Assembly: GCA_947493885.1 (NCBI GenBank)
Contig: CANLTE010000005.1
Coordinates: forward strand, 124,001 to 188,000
Reading direction: 5' to 3'
Length of the DNA stretch: 64,000 nt
Source: an uncultured Maribacter sp.
GTDB taxonomy: Bacteria > Bacteroidota > Bacteroidia > Flavobacteriales > Flavobacteriaceae
The notes beneath the pieces are model-generated. The model did no database searches. It had not been told where the DNA came from and saw only the letters and a list, made by a program, of their open reading frames with translations. Each line of letters starts with the position of its first letter. Within the stretch, counting starts at the first letter, position 1. Of this stretch, positions 35,515 through 44,812 are shown piece after piece. A program made the translations under genes and the position numbers.

Positions 35515-37293
35515 ATGTATAAAAGCATTCTTTCCAATATTAATTTCCCTGAAGATCTTCGAAAAATAAAGAAGGAGAAATTGCCTTTTCTTGCTAAAGA
35601 GTTACGAGAATTTATTATTGATATTGTCGCTACAAAAGAAGGGCACTTAGGTGCAAGTTTAGGGGTTGTTGAATTAACTATAGCCATACATTATATTTTT
35701 AACACTCCAGTTGACAAACTAATTTGGGATGTGGGGCACCAAGCATATGGGCATAAAATACTCACGGGAAGAAAGAGTGTTTTTAAAACAAACAGACAAC
35801 TTGGTGGCATAAGTGGTTTTCCGAAAATTGAAGAAAGTGAATATGACGCCTTTGGTACCGGGCATAGTTCTACCTCAATATCTGCTATTTTAGGTATGGC
35901 CGTTGCATCAAAACTTAAAGGAGAAACAAACAAACATCATATTGCTGTAATTGGTGATGCCTCAATTGCAAGTGGAATGGCCTTTGAAGGATTAAATCAT
36001 GCTGGAGTTACTGATGCCAATGTGCTAATAATATTAAATGATAATGCAATAGGGATTGATCCCAGTGTTGGTGCATTAAAAAAGTATCTTACCAATGTAA
36101 AAAAAGGAACCGCTAAAGATGAAAATATTTTTGAATGTTTAAATTTTGAATATTCAGGTCCAATTGATGGGCACAACATCTTTGCGATTATGGAGGAGTT
36201 AAACCGACTAAAATCCATTCAGGGGCCAAAACTTTTACATGTTATAACCACTAAGGGAAAAGGACTTAAACAAGCAGAAGAAAATCAGGTTACATATCAT
36301 GCCCCAGGGAAATTTGATAAAACTACTGGTGATTTAGTCAAAACAAAAAACGATAATCTTTCTCCAAAATACCAAGATGTGTTTGGTTTTACCATTTTAG
36401 AACTTGCTAAAAAAAATCAAAAAATTATTGGAATTACTCCTGCAATGCCTACAGGTAGTTCTTTAAAATATATGATGCAAGAAATACCCGAAAGAGCTTT
36501 TGATGTTGGTATTGCTGAACAGCATGCGGTGACTATGGCATCGGCAATGGCAAAAGAAGGTCTTATTCCATTTTGTAATGTTTATTCCACCTTTTTACAA
36601 CGTGCGTATGACCAAGTAATTCATGATGTTGCGCTACAAAATTTACCAGTAATATTTTGCTTAGATAGAGCTGGTTTGGTTGGTCAGGATGGGGCAACTC
36701 ATCATGGTGTTTACGATATTGCTTATTTAAGATGCATTCCAAACCTTATTATTTTTGCTCCAATGAATGCTATTGAGCTCAGAAATATACTTTACACGGC
36801 ACAATTAGGGTTACCACATCCTATTGCAATACGCTACCCTAGAGGAAGAGCTCCTGAAAAAGTGTGGAAAAAACCTTTTAAGAAAATTATTGTTGGAAAA
36901 AGTCAAAAACTAAAAAAAGGCACAAAAATTGCTATGCTTTCTGTGGGTCATTTAGGAAATAGAATACAATCTATCTTAAATGATTTAAACCAACCAAAGG
37001 AGATAGGACACTACAATATGCGATTCATAAAACCGCTTGACTTTAAAGAACTTTCGTCAATATTTATGGAATATGAAACCATTATAACCTTAGAAGACGG
37101 TTGTATAAATGGTGGTTTTGGTAGTGCAATTCTAGAATTCGCCAATAAAAATGGGTTTAAAAATCCTGTTAAAATTTTTGGTGTCCCAGATGCTTTCCTT
37201 GAACACGGTACTGTAGATGAGTTACACAAATTGTCCAAAATAGATTCTCAATCACTAAAAGAATATTTAAATGCATTACTTTACAAAGCTTAA
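35515..37293 (+). CDS. dxs: 1-deoxy-D-xylulose-5-phosphate synthase
   Basis: This 592-residue thiamine-diphosphate enzyme makes DXP from pyruvate and glyceraldehyde-3-phosphate, the first step of the MEP isoprenoid pathway. Visible motifs: GHLGASLGVVELT, the substrate motif DVGHQAYGHKILTGR, and the ThDP/Mg site GDASIASGMAFEGLNHAG followed by LNDNAIGID. The transketolase domain 2 has VGIAEQHAVTMASAMA with the catalytic Glu, and AGLVGQDGATHHGVYD. The enzyme is slightly shorter than E. coli DXS (620), as usual in Flavobacteriaceae. The DUF3078 gene starts 7 bp downstream if its second ATG is used. Confidence 0.96.
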   Translation: MYKSILSNINFPEDLRKIKKEKLPFLAKELREFIIDIVATKEGHLGASLGVVELTIAIHYIFNTPVDKLIWDVGHQAYGHKILTGRKSVFKTNRQLGGISGFPKIEESEYDAFGTGHSSTSISAILGMAVASKLKGETNKHHIAVIGDASIASGMAFEGLNHAGVTDANVLIILNDNAIGIDPSVGALKKYLTNVKKGTAKDENIFECLNFEYSGPIDGHNIFAIMEELNRLKSIQGPKLLHVITTKGKGLKQAEENQVTYHAPGKFDKTTGDLVKTKNDNLSPKYQDVFGFTILELAKKNQKIIGITPAMPTGSSLKYMMQEIPERAFDVGIAEQHAVTMASAMAKEGLIPFCNVYSTFLQRAYDQVIHDVALQNLPVIFCLDRAGLVGQDGATHHGVYDIAYLRCIPNLIIFAPMNAIELRNILYTAQLGLPHPIAIRYPRGRAPEKVWKKPFKKIIVGKSQKLKKGTKIAMLSVGHLGNRIQSILNDLNQPKEIGHYNMRFIKPLDFKELSSIFMEYETIITLEDGCINGGFGSAILEFANKNGFKNPVKIFGVPDAFLEHGTVDELHKLSKIDSQSLKEYLNALLYKA

Positions 37294-37300
37294 ATCGCTT

Positions 37301-38398
37301 ATGAAAGTTGTTACTCTTTTGAGCTTTTTTCTATTATCTAGTTTTTCAATAATCTATGCGCAAGATAGTATTCCACGTAATACAGCAATTGATACAACCG
37401 TTATTGACACTATTGTAATAAGAAAAACTCATGAAAAAATAAAATATATACCAAGAGGCACAAAACTTACAAACCCCTATATTTCCTTTAAAAAGACCAA
37501 ACCACTAAATAAGAAATACAAAAAGTTTAGAGTTCCTTCGTTTTGGGAAAAAATAAATCATTTAGGTGTTGATTTAAGCGAGGCTGCTTTTGTGAATTGG
37601 AACGCAGGTGGAAATAATTCTATTACGGCATTGGGTAATCTTAAATTTGAACGGAACTATAAATTTAGATATGTTCAATGGGACAACATCATGATTATAA
37701 GATACGGACTAAATGCCCAAGAAGATCGTAAGCTTAGAAAAACAACTGACCAGTTCAGAGTTGCATCCACTTTTGGATATCGAAGAGACACCATTAGTAA
37801 TTGGTACTATTCTGTAAAAGCAAATTTTAATACTCAATTCTCTAACGGTTACAAATATCCGGATAGAACAACACCCATTTCAAGATTTATGTCTCCTGGA
37901 TACTTTTTTCTAGGTGCGGGAACATCTTACATCTCTCAAAATCAAAAATTTAATCTTTACATTTCACCAATCACAGCAAAATCAACATTTGTACTAGACC
38001 AGCGCCTGGCTGACAAGGGAGCTTTTGGTGTAAAAAAAGCAGTTTTAGATACGGACGGAACTGTTCTTGAACAAGGTGAAAACCTTTTCATGGAACTTGG
38101 GTTTTTAATCACTAATAATTGGAAAGCGATTGTCGCAAAAAATGTCAACTTAGATAGTAGGGTAAGTCTTTACACAGATTATTTAGCTAGTTTTGGTAAT
38201 GTAGATTTAGACTGGGAGCTTAATTTAAAACTCAAGGTGAATAAACATATTTTAACCTCTGTTGGAACTCATGTAATCTTTGACGACGACATTCTATTTA
38301 ACGAAATAAAAGATGCTTCAGGAGCAATAACCTATCCGGGAGAGCCAAAAATCCAATTTAAACAAGTTTTAGGTGTAGGTGTTATTTACGACTTTTAA
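37301..38398 (+). CDS. DUF3078 family protein, probable outer-membrane beta-barrel
   Basis: I chose the ATG at 37301 (MKVVTLLSFFLLSSFSIIYAQ), which gives a clean signal peptide and does not overlap dxs. The first ATG at 37271 lies inside dxs. The mature protein of about 345 residues has the DUF3078 signature near LGVDLSEAAFVNWNAGGNNSI, followed by strand-like alternating segments and a terminal aromatic (GVGVIYDF), as in outer-membrane barrels. DUF3078 occurs mainly in Bacteroidota and has no known function. It ends 3 bp before the convergent dGTPase gene, leaving no room for a terminator between the two. Confidence 0.85.
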   Translation: MKVVTLLSFFLLSSFSIIYAQDSIPRNTAIDTTVIDTIVIRKTHEKIKYIPRGTKLTNPYISFKKTKPLNKKYKKFRVPSFWEKINHLGVDLSEAAFVNWNAGGNNSITALGNLKFERNYKFRYVQWDNIMIIRYGLNAQEDRKLRKTTDQFRVASTFGYRRDTISNWYYSVKANFNTQFSNGYKYPDRTTPISRFMSPGYFFLGAGTSYISQNQKFNLYISPITAKSTFVLDQRLADKGAFGVKKAVLDTDGTVLEQGENLFMELGFLITNNWKAIVAKNVNLDSRVSLYTDYLASFGNVDLDWELNLKLKVNKHILTSVGTHVIFDDDILFNEIKDASGAITYPGEPKIQFKQVLGVGVIYDF

Positions 38399-38401
38399 AA
38401 C

Positions 38402-39745
38402 CTAAAGTTGCTTTCCTTTAATTTTATTGTGAATATGTACGGCAGCACTATCTGATAAGCTGGCTACATAGCAACAAGTGTTCAACAATATTTCATAGAG
38501 CGATTTGTCTACACTTTGATAAAACTCAGGAAGTGTTTTAAGCATTAAATTATCATAATTTGAAGCTTCATCATTCTTTTTTCTTGCCAAAGCGGTACAA
38601 TACACGTCTAGAATATCAGAAATAATTTTATATCCAGCGATTTCTTTTTCTATTACTTCAGGTGACTCGTATACTTTTTTAACGCTTATTGCAATAATAT
38701 CAGAGATTTGAGCTTTAAAACTACTTTTATCCATTAAGGCAACATCAAAACTTCCGTTTAAAATGGCTTCCTCATTATCAATAAAAATTTCCACAGCATC
38801 ACTAATAAGTGTGTTTATAGCAAGTGCCCTTAGGTAGCTCAACCTGTCTTCCCGAAACTCCAGAGAATTATACTTTTTGGTATTAATCGTATTTTTTACC
38901 AATTTTATTAAATACTCTAATGCATACTCCTCAGAAATGAGTCCTAAATTAATTCCATCTTCAAAATCAATAATAGTATAACATATATCATCGGCCGCCT
39001 CTACTAAAAAGGTAAGAGGGTGTCTTGAAAAAGAAACATCCTTGCCACTTCTAGTTTGCGGCAATCCTAAATCTTCCGCAATAGGTAAAAACGTATTTTT
39101 ATCATTCTGAAAAAAACCGAATTTTTTATCAGAAACGTGTACGGAAGGTTTTTTAGGTAAAGACTCCTTAGGATACTTCATGAAAGTACCAAGGGTAGCA
39201 TAACTTAATCTTAAGCCACCTACTACTCCCTTTTTATCCTCAGTAAGCAGCTTAAAACCATTGGCATTGCCCTCAAAGTCGATTAAATCTTGATACTGTT
39301 TGGTATTTAATTCAGGTTGGTATTTTTTCCCTCTCCCCGTTTTAAAGTACTCTCCAATAGATTTTTCTCCACTATGACCAAACGGAGGATTTCCAATATC
39401 ATGAGCTAAACACGCAGCAGCGACAATAGCTCCAAAGTCATTAAAACGATACCCATACTCTTCTTTTAACTGTGGGTGCCTTTCTAAAATTTTCTTTCCT
39501 GCAATACGTCCTAAACTTCTCCCAACAACCGAAACCTCTAAGCTATGTGTAAGTCGCGTATGTACAAAGTCGGTTTTTGACAAGGGAATTACTTGCGTTT
39601 TATCTTGTAAACTTCTAAAAGCGGCTGAAAATATAATACGGTCATAATCCACCTCAAAACCAAGTCGGGTCTCGTCTTGCTCCTTACGAAGTCTTTTATG
39701 AGTATCTCCATGACGTTTTAACGAAAGTAATTGCTCCCAATTCAT
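38402..39745 (-). CDS. dgt: dGTPase-type deoxynucleotide triphosphohydrolase
   Basis: The product has 447 residues from MNWEQLLSLKRHGDTHKRL. An in-frame ATG 51 bp upstream would add residues foreign to the family. HD-domain metal residues are visible: CLAHDIGNPPFGHSGE, a preceding SRLTHSLEVS-type motif (THSLEVSVVGRSLGR) and VEAADDICYTIID. The N-terminal TRLGFEVDYDRIIFSAAFRSLQDKTQV segment (given in parts) is typical of type 1 dGTPases. They hydrolyse dGTP to deoxyguanosine and triphosphate and help balance dNTP pools. It is convergent with the DUF3078 gene, 3 bp away. Confidence 0.92.
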   Translation of the reverse strand: MNWEQLLSLKRHGDTHKRLRKEQDETRLGFEVDYDRIIFSAAFRSLQDKTQVIPLSKTDFVHTRLTHSLEVSVVGRSLGRIAGKKILERHPQLKEEYGYRFNDFGAIVAAACLAHDIGNPPFGHSGEKSIGEYFKTGRGKKYQPELNTKQYQDLIDFEGNANGFKLLTEDKKGVVGGLRLSYATLGTFMKYPKESLPKKPSVHVSDKKFGFFQNDKNTFLPIAEDLGLPQTRSGKDVSFSRHPLTFLVEAADDICYTIIDFEDGINLGLISEEYALEYLIKLVKNTINTKKYNSLEFREDRLSYLRALAINTLISDAVEIFIDNEEAILNGSFDVALMDKSSFKAQISDIIAISVKKVYESPEVIEKEIAGYKIISDILDVYCTALARKKNDEASNYDNLMLKTLPEFYQSVDKSLYEILLNTCCYVASLSDSAAVHIHNKIKGKQL

Positions 39746-40173
39746 GTTTCTTATTTTGCTGCAAGATACACTATCATAAAAAAATTTCAGCTTCAAAAAA
39801 CACCAAAACTTTAATAATTACTTAATAATAACATTACTTTAAATTAGCTTTTATACCCGAATTTCGTAACCTCGTTACAGTAAAACATAACATTTCATTA
39901 CTCCTATTTGTTCATCGACGAATTGTATTGAAATAGACTAGCTATCTTTTAATTAAGGTAGCTTTTCTTTTTTTAATAAAAACACTTTGTTTATCTAGGT
40001 TTTAACTATATTGAATGACTAAATATTTTAGCCTATAATTGAAGTAAATATCAATTATGACTTAAAAATTTAAAAAAGTGTATTTATCTATATGTTTTAG
40101 CTCAAAACATAACCTTTAGATAACACAACAAATAAACTGGTTATGGATATTTGTCAACTATTTTAATTACCTG
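39746..40173. other. Intergenic region between dgt and the phosphate transporter gene
   Basis: This is 428 bp without a coding frame I trust. It holds a plus-strand terminator (39940-39974) with no protein gene upstream on that strand, a small hairpin GTAAC-CTC-GTTAC at 39866-39878, and an inverted repeat TAATTGA / TCAATTA near 40035-40057. A near-consensus element GATATTTG lies at about 40147. A small RNA ending at about 39974 is a possibility. I recognise no riboswitch. Confidence 0.45.
39940..39974 (+). terminator. Orphan plus-strand terminator hairpin
   Basis: AGCTATCTT, 6-nt loop TTAATT, AAGGTAGCT (9 bp with one T-G pair), then TTTCTTTTTTT. It has the form of a rho-independent terminator, yet the gene upstream (dgt) is on the other strand. 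Either it ends a small RNA or it attenuates the phosphate transporter leader. Confidence 0.6.
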
Positions 40174-42456
40174 ATGGGAGAGAACATTTACGTGTATATG
40201 ATTGCTGCATTAGCAATCTTGGCTATTACAGATTTAATAGTGGGTGTTAGTAATGATGCTGTTAATTTTTTAAATTCTGCGATAGGTTCTAAGGCGGTTT
40301 CCTTTAAAACTATAATGATTGTTGCCAGTGTTGGTATTGCGTTCGGTGCAATGTCTTCCAGTGGTATGATGGAGGTTGCTAGAAAAGGTATTTTTAATCC
40401 AGAGAACTTTGTTTTTTCTGAAATCATGATCATTTTTATGGCGGTTATGATAACCGACATTATGTTACTCGATTTTTTCAATACATTGGGTATGCCTACT
40501 TCTACAACAGTTTCTATTGTTTTTGAATTACTTGGCGCTGCAGTTGCTATAGCAATTATTAAAATATTTACGCTTGAAGATAGTCTTTCTTCTTTATCAG
40601 ATTATATAAATACTGATAAGGCCACTCAGATAATAGTTGGTATATTACTTTCTGTGTTAATTGCTTTTTCCATTGGAGCACTCGTTCAATATATTTCAAG
40701 AGTTTTAATATCATTTAAATTTGATAAAAAGCCTAAATGGGTTAGCGCATTATTTGGTGGCTTTGCGATTACAGCCATCATATATTTTATTATCGTAAAA
40801 GGGTTAAAAAGTGCATCAATACTTGATGGTTCTATTTCTGATTTCATTTACGAACAAACTAACCTTTTTATTGCATTAAACTTTATTTTTTGGACAACAG
40901 TATCTTTCTTTTTAAGTGTGTTTTTTAAAACAAACATTTACAAACTTATCATCCTTTTAGGAACCTTTGCATTGGCCATGGCTTTTGCGGGAAATGATTT
41001 GGTAAACTTTATTGGACCCCTAATTACAGCAATTCAATCTTTTCAAGACTGGAGTGCATCTGGTGTGCTTTCAACAGAGTATAACATGTCTGGTTTATCA
41101 AGAGCCGTTAAAACTCCAACACTCCTACTATTAGCTGCTGGAATAATCATGGTTTTAACCATTTGGTTTTCCACAAAAGCTAGAAACGTACTAAAAACTA
41201 GTGTTGATTTATCAAGACAAGATGAAGGTGAAGAGCGTTTTAAAGCTAATTATCTTTCCAGGTTAATTGTTAAGTATTCTTTGAAACTGTCGGAAACCAT
41301 GGACAACATAATGCCTACGGCGATTCAAAGTAAAATAAATAAACAATTTGAAAAAGCAGATGCTCCGTCTATTGTTCTTAAAGAACAAGACAGACCTGCT
41401 TTTGATATGGTAAGGGCTGCCGTAAATCTGATGGTGGCAAGTGTACTTATTTCTTTAGCAACTTCAATGAAACTCCCACTATCAACTACCTATGTGACTT
41501 TTATGGTTGCTATGGGATCATCTTTAGCCGATAGAGCTTGGGGGGTTGAAAGTGCGGTGTATAGAGTTGCCGGTGTACTCAATGTAATTGGCGGATGGTT
41601 TTTTACTGCAATTATAGCTTTTATTGCTGCTGCCATTATAGCTTCGTGTATTCATTTTGGAGGTACAATTGCGTTAGTGGTATTATTAGTTTTTGCATTT
41701 TATTTAATCTTTAGAAATTATCAAAAGCAAAGCAAAAAGTCTAAAGAAATTAAGGCAGAAGACACGCTAAGAAAAGCCGAAAGTAGCTCAATACAAGGTG
41801 TAATAGAGGAAAGTGCCAATAACATTGCTCAGGTAGTTAAAAGAAGTAATATTATCTACTCAAATAGTATTAACGGTTTGGCTAAACAAGAAATTCAGCT
41901 TCTTAAAAAGAACAAAAAAGGTGTTGTAAAGTTATCTGAAGAAATAGATCAATTAAGAGATCATATATTTTACTTCATCAAAAATTTAGATGAAGCTAGT
42001 GTTGGCGCCAGTAATTTTTATATTAATATTCTAGAGTATTTACAAGACATTGTTCAGTCCTTAGAATATATTGCTAAAATTACCCATAAGCATATAAATA
42101 ATAACCACAAAAAGCTTAAGTACAACCAGATTAAGGAGTTAAAAGAGTTAGACATTGAGTTGGAAAAGCTATTATCAGATACTCAAAAAGCTTTTGAAAA
42201 TAGATCGTTTGAAGAAATTGGTGCACTCCTAAATGATAAACAAAAATTGTTTGATCTTGTCACCGAAAAAATTCAAAAACAAGTTACAAGAACCAGAACG
42301 GAGGAATCTAGTCCAAAAAATACTACCTTATACTTTTCATTATTATCTGAAAGTAAAGATTTAATAATTGCAACCATTAATCTACTCGAACTGTACTACA
42401 AAGAGCATGATAGCTCTGTTAAACCAGCGAAAATAGAATCCTCTGTAGCAGAATAA
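40174..42456 (+). CDS. PiT-family inorganic phosphate transporter with C-terminal PhoU-like domain
   Basis: The 760-residue product has two PiT repeats. The N-terminal signature is GVSNDAVNFLNSAIGSKAVS and the second is AFAGNDLVNFIGPLITAI. About twelve transmembrane helices are spread over residues 5-520. From about residue 545 the chain is soluble and strongly helical (RKAESSSIQGVIEESANNIAQ, IYFIKNLDEASVGASNFYI-like helices), resembling a PhoU four-helix domain. Ordinary PiT proteins have about 400-500 residues and often a separate PhoU-like protein, so the tail is a fusion. It probably imports phosphate with H+ or Na+. The tail may gate or sense phosphate status. It is a single-gene unit, 40 bp before the DUF6503 gene. 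Confidence 0.88.
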   Translation: MGENIYVYMIAALAILAITDLIVGVSNDAVNFLNSAIGSKAVSFKTIMIVASVGIAFGAMSSSGMMEVARKGIFNPENFVFSEIMIIFMAVMITDIMLLDFFNTLGMPTSTTVSIVFELLGAAVAIAIIKIFTLEDSLSSLSDYINTDKATQIIVGILLSVLIAFSIGALVQYISRVLISFKFDKKPKWVSALFGGFAITAIIYFIIVKGLKSASILDGSISDFIYEQTNLFIALNFIFWTTVSFFLSVFFKTNIYKLIILLGTFALAMAFAGNDLVNFIGPLITAIQSFQDWSASGVLSTEYNMSGLSRAVKTPTLLLLAAGIIMVLTIWFSTKARNVLKTSVDLSRQDEGEERFKANYLSRLIVKYSLKLSETMDNIMPTAIQSKINKQFEKADAPSIVLKEQDRPAFDMVRAAVNLMVASVLISLATSMKLPLSTTYVTFMVAMGSSLADRAWGVESAVYRVAGVLNVIGGWFFTAIIAFIAAAIIASCIHFGGTIALVVLLVFAFYLIFRNYQKQSKKSKEIKAEDTLRKAESSSIQGVIEESANNIAQVVKRSNIIYSNSINGLAKQEIQLLKKNKKGVVKLSEEIDQLRDHIFYFIKNLDEASVGASNFYINILEYLQDIVQSLEYIAKITHKHINNNHKKLKYNQIKELKELDIELEKLLSDTQKAFENRSFEEIGALLNDKQKLFDLVTEKIQKQVTRTRTEESSPKNTTLYFSLLSESKDLIIATINLLELYYKEHDSSVKPAKIESSVAE

Positions 42457-42496
42457 CTTTTGTTTTTTTTGAATAAAATTAAGTATCTTAACCATC

Positions 42497-43213
42497 ATGA
42501 TAAAACACTTAATTTTATTCATTACATTTCTCGTATCCGTTACTGTTTTTGGCCAAGAGCTTACAGGTGAACAGCTACTAGATAAAGCTATTGCTTATCA
42601 TGACCCAAATGATGCTTGGAAAACATTTAATGGTGAATTACATATCACCATGCTTACACCTAATAAAAATAAGCGCACTAGTATAATAACCTTAAACCTT
42701 CCAAAGGAGTATTATAAATCTGAAGTTACCAAAGGAGAGAACACCGTTACTTCTATAATTGAAAAAGACAAATGTTCGCTCAAACTAAATGGTAATTCTA
42801 ACATATCAAAATAACAAAAAGATAGCCTACGAATTACCTGTGAACGAGCACATTTTATGAAAAACTACTATTCATATTTATATGGGCTTCCTATGAAATT
42901 AAAAGACCCTGGAACCATTATTTTCCCCAAAACTGAGCGAAAGTCTTTTAAGGGAAAAGAATACTTAGTTTTAAAAGTAACTTACAAAAAAGACGTTGGT
43001 AAAGACACTTGGTATTTTTATTTTAATCCAGAAACATATGCTCTGGAAGTTTACCAATTTTATCATGATGAAACCAAAAATGATGGAGAGTACATTCTAC
43101 TTACCGATGAATCTGAAATAAACGGTATTAAAATGCCAAAAAACAGGGCATGGTACTACAATCTAGATGATAAATATTTAGGAACGGATATGTTAATCAA
43201 CACCACTAACTAA
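42497..43213 (+). pseudogene. DUF6503 family secreted protein interrupted by an in-frame stop
   Basis: Two open segments lie in the same frame: 42497-42814 (signal peptide LILFITFLVSVTVFGQ, then LTGEQLLDKAIAYHDPN) and 42815-43213. The second begins directly after the TAA at 42812-42814 (QKDSLRITCERAHFMKNYYS) and continues YLYGLPMKLKDPGTIIFPK, DTWYFYFNPETYALEVYQF and the closing RAWYYNLDDKYLGTDML. Together they make one full DUF6503-like protein of about 238 residues, a Bacteroidota family of exported proteins of unknown function. A single substitution of one sense codon (AAA, GAA or CAA) to TAA explains the break. The downstream part has kept its frame and family motifs, so the lesion is recent, or it is a sequencing error. 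Confidence 0.82.
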
Positions 43214-44659
43214 CCGCAAAGTGGTTGTGTACAAACCTGTATTTTCTATTTTAGATTTTAACCAAGCATAAAAGCTCATAACATAAATATCCTCCTTTTT
43301 ATTTTCTTTCCAATCAAAAGCTAACTCCACCTTATCCTTAAACTTCTGTGACGTTACCAGCTCCGGGTTATTATAATAATCTAAAACCAAGTTAATAAAG
43401 GTAAGTACTCTGGTTTCGTCAATATCTTTTAATTTTTTTGTAAACCTTTGCTTAAAACTATTAACCCTAGCCAAAACTAGCTCCAAATAATCTAATTCAA
43501 TCAATAACAAAATTTCAATAATGCTCTTTTTTAATACCCAAATCCACCCCATTTTCTTTTCATACCAAACATCACTATGATTCATTTTTTTAAGAACTGC
43601 ATAAGCTTCTTTAAACTTGTTTTGTTGAAACAAGCACATTATTTGTATTAAATTAATATTTAATGACGTGCTTGGTTTTTCTAATAATCTTAAAGCACTT
43701 TCATAATCACCACTATAATTATAATTAAGTACTTTTAACATTAGTAAATCATCTGTAAATCGTTTGTAATAGCGTCTATTATCTTCCAACATTTCCGTTT
43801 CCATTTTTTTGACAAATTTCATAGAAACCGCAAATTTTTTATTTCGAAAATGCATCATTGCCATTATATGAAGAATACCTATGTGATAAAACAAATGTTT
43901 ATGTTTTATTATTTTTCGCGAATTTACAATGGTATATATTTTTTGAATAAAAGGTGTTATCTCATAATAATTACGCTGTAATTTGGCTGATATTGACGTA
44001 ACACTCATTAATTGATAAAGGGATTTATATGACAATGATGTATCAATAGAAACCTCATATTTTTCAAACGCTTTTTCAACAATCGCATCAATAACCCCAA
44101 TGAACTCTGTTTTCTTCATTTTTTCTCTTATCTCAGCATAAGCCATATTCAGTTTAAAATCTCTATTGAACTTTTCCATATTAAGATTAGACTTCTCAAG
44201 TACCGCTTTCAAATTCATAGACGGTAAGCGATGCGCATACTGAATTTGTGTATGGTAAATTTCATTTAACAATGAATAATGATCTATAAATAAGGCTATT
44301 TTTTCAGCTCTTTTTAATGTTTTATATCCCAGCTTATAATTTTCTTGTTCGTAAAATATTCTGCCAACAACAATTAATTTAAGTACTCCTATTTCTTCAG
44401 AGGTTTCACCTGAAAAGCTTTTTGAAGCAATAAAGTCCAATAGATTATCCTGAAGTCTTTTACACAAAGCGTGAAAAGCATTTCTAGCAGGTTTACCATA
44501 AAGCTTTACATCTAAATAAGCTGTTATACCTTCCTTTAAATATTTAAATAAACTTAAATTTTTAGCGTCTCCACGTCTATTCTTTTGTTTCATCCATTGC
44601 ACAAAAGCTCTTTTTGACTCTTCATCAAGTGAATTAATTATTTTGATAATTGAATACAT
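43193..44659 (-). CDS. Hypothetical alpha-helical repeat protein, 488 aa
   Basis: The product is almost entirely helical with no signal peptide or membrane segment. The N-terminus (IIKIINSLDEESKRAFVQWMK) recalls small helical bundles. The rest looks like a degenerate TPR-type solenoid (FYEQENYKLGYKTLKRAEKI, GDYESALRLLEKP, FQQNKFKEAYAVLKKM). It is rich in Lys, Leu and Ile. I know of no function. Its 3' end overlaps the 3' end of the interrupted DUF6503 gene by 21 bp on the opposite strand. The 153-bp spacer upstream, toward the YiaA-like gene, is very AT-rich. Confidence 0.65.
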   Translation of the reverse strand: MYSIIKIINSLDEESKRAFVQWMKQKNRRGDAKNLSLFKYLKEGITAYLDVKLYGKPARNAFHALCKRLQDNLLDFIASKSFSGETSEEIGVLKLIVVGRIFYEQENYKLGYKTLKRAEKIALFIDHYSLLNEIYHTQIQYAHRLPSMNLKAVLEKSNLNMEKFNRDFKLNMAYAEIREKMKKTEFIGVIDAIVEKAFEKYEVSIDTSLSYKSLYQLMSVTSISAKLQRNYYEITPFIQKIYTIVNSRKIIKHKHLFYHIGILHIMAMMHFRNKKFAVSMKFVKKMETEMLEDNRRYYKRFTDDLLMLKVLNYNYSGDYESALRLLEKPSTSLNINLIQIMCLFQQNKFKEAYAVLKKMNHSDVWYEKKMGWIWVLKKSIIEILLLIELDYLELVLARVNSFKQRFTKKLKDIDETRVLTFINLVLDYYNNPELVTSQKFKDKVELAFDWKENKKEDIYVMSFYAWLKSKIENTGLYTTTLRLVSGVD

Positions 44660-44756
44660 TTAATCATAAGTTTAGTTATACATAAATATATCATTTTAAA
44701 TCATTTATATACTATATAATAATTTTTAAATAATAAGTTTAATATGAAAATGAGGT

Positions 44757-44786
44757 TTGTAAAATTCTTGAAGTGCCACACCTTTG
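44757..44786 (+). promoter_or_regulatory. Probable promoter of the YiaA-like gene
   Basis: TTG at 44757-44759, 19-bp spacer, CACCTTTG at 44779-44786 (one base off TAnnTTTG). The start site near 44792 lies after the first in-frame ATG (44744) and before the second (44813), which favours the latter as translation start. Confidence 0.4.
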
Positions 44787-44812
44787 TCAACATAAACATC
44801 AAAAAACATATT

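Noticed and set aside
37271-37300. Upstream ATG of the DUF3078 gene within dxs
   Set aside because: Using it would overlap dxs by 23 bp and put ten extra residues before a complete signal peptide.
39746-40173. Phosphate or metal riboswitch upstream of the PiT gene
   Set aside because: No known riboswitch core is recognisable; only a plain terminator and short stems are seen.
42857-43213. A separate small gene starting at the ATG at 42857
   Set aside because: It is in the same frame as the upstream segment, lacks a signal peptide of its own and completes the upstream family domain, so it is the second half of one gene.
44744-44812. First in-frame ATG of the YiaA-like gene
   Set aside because: The probable promoter lies downstream of it, and the added residues are not typical of the family.
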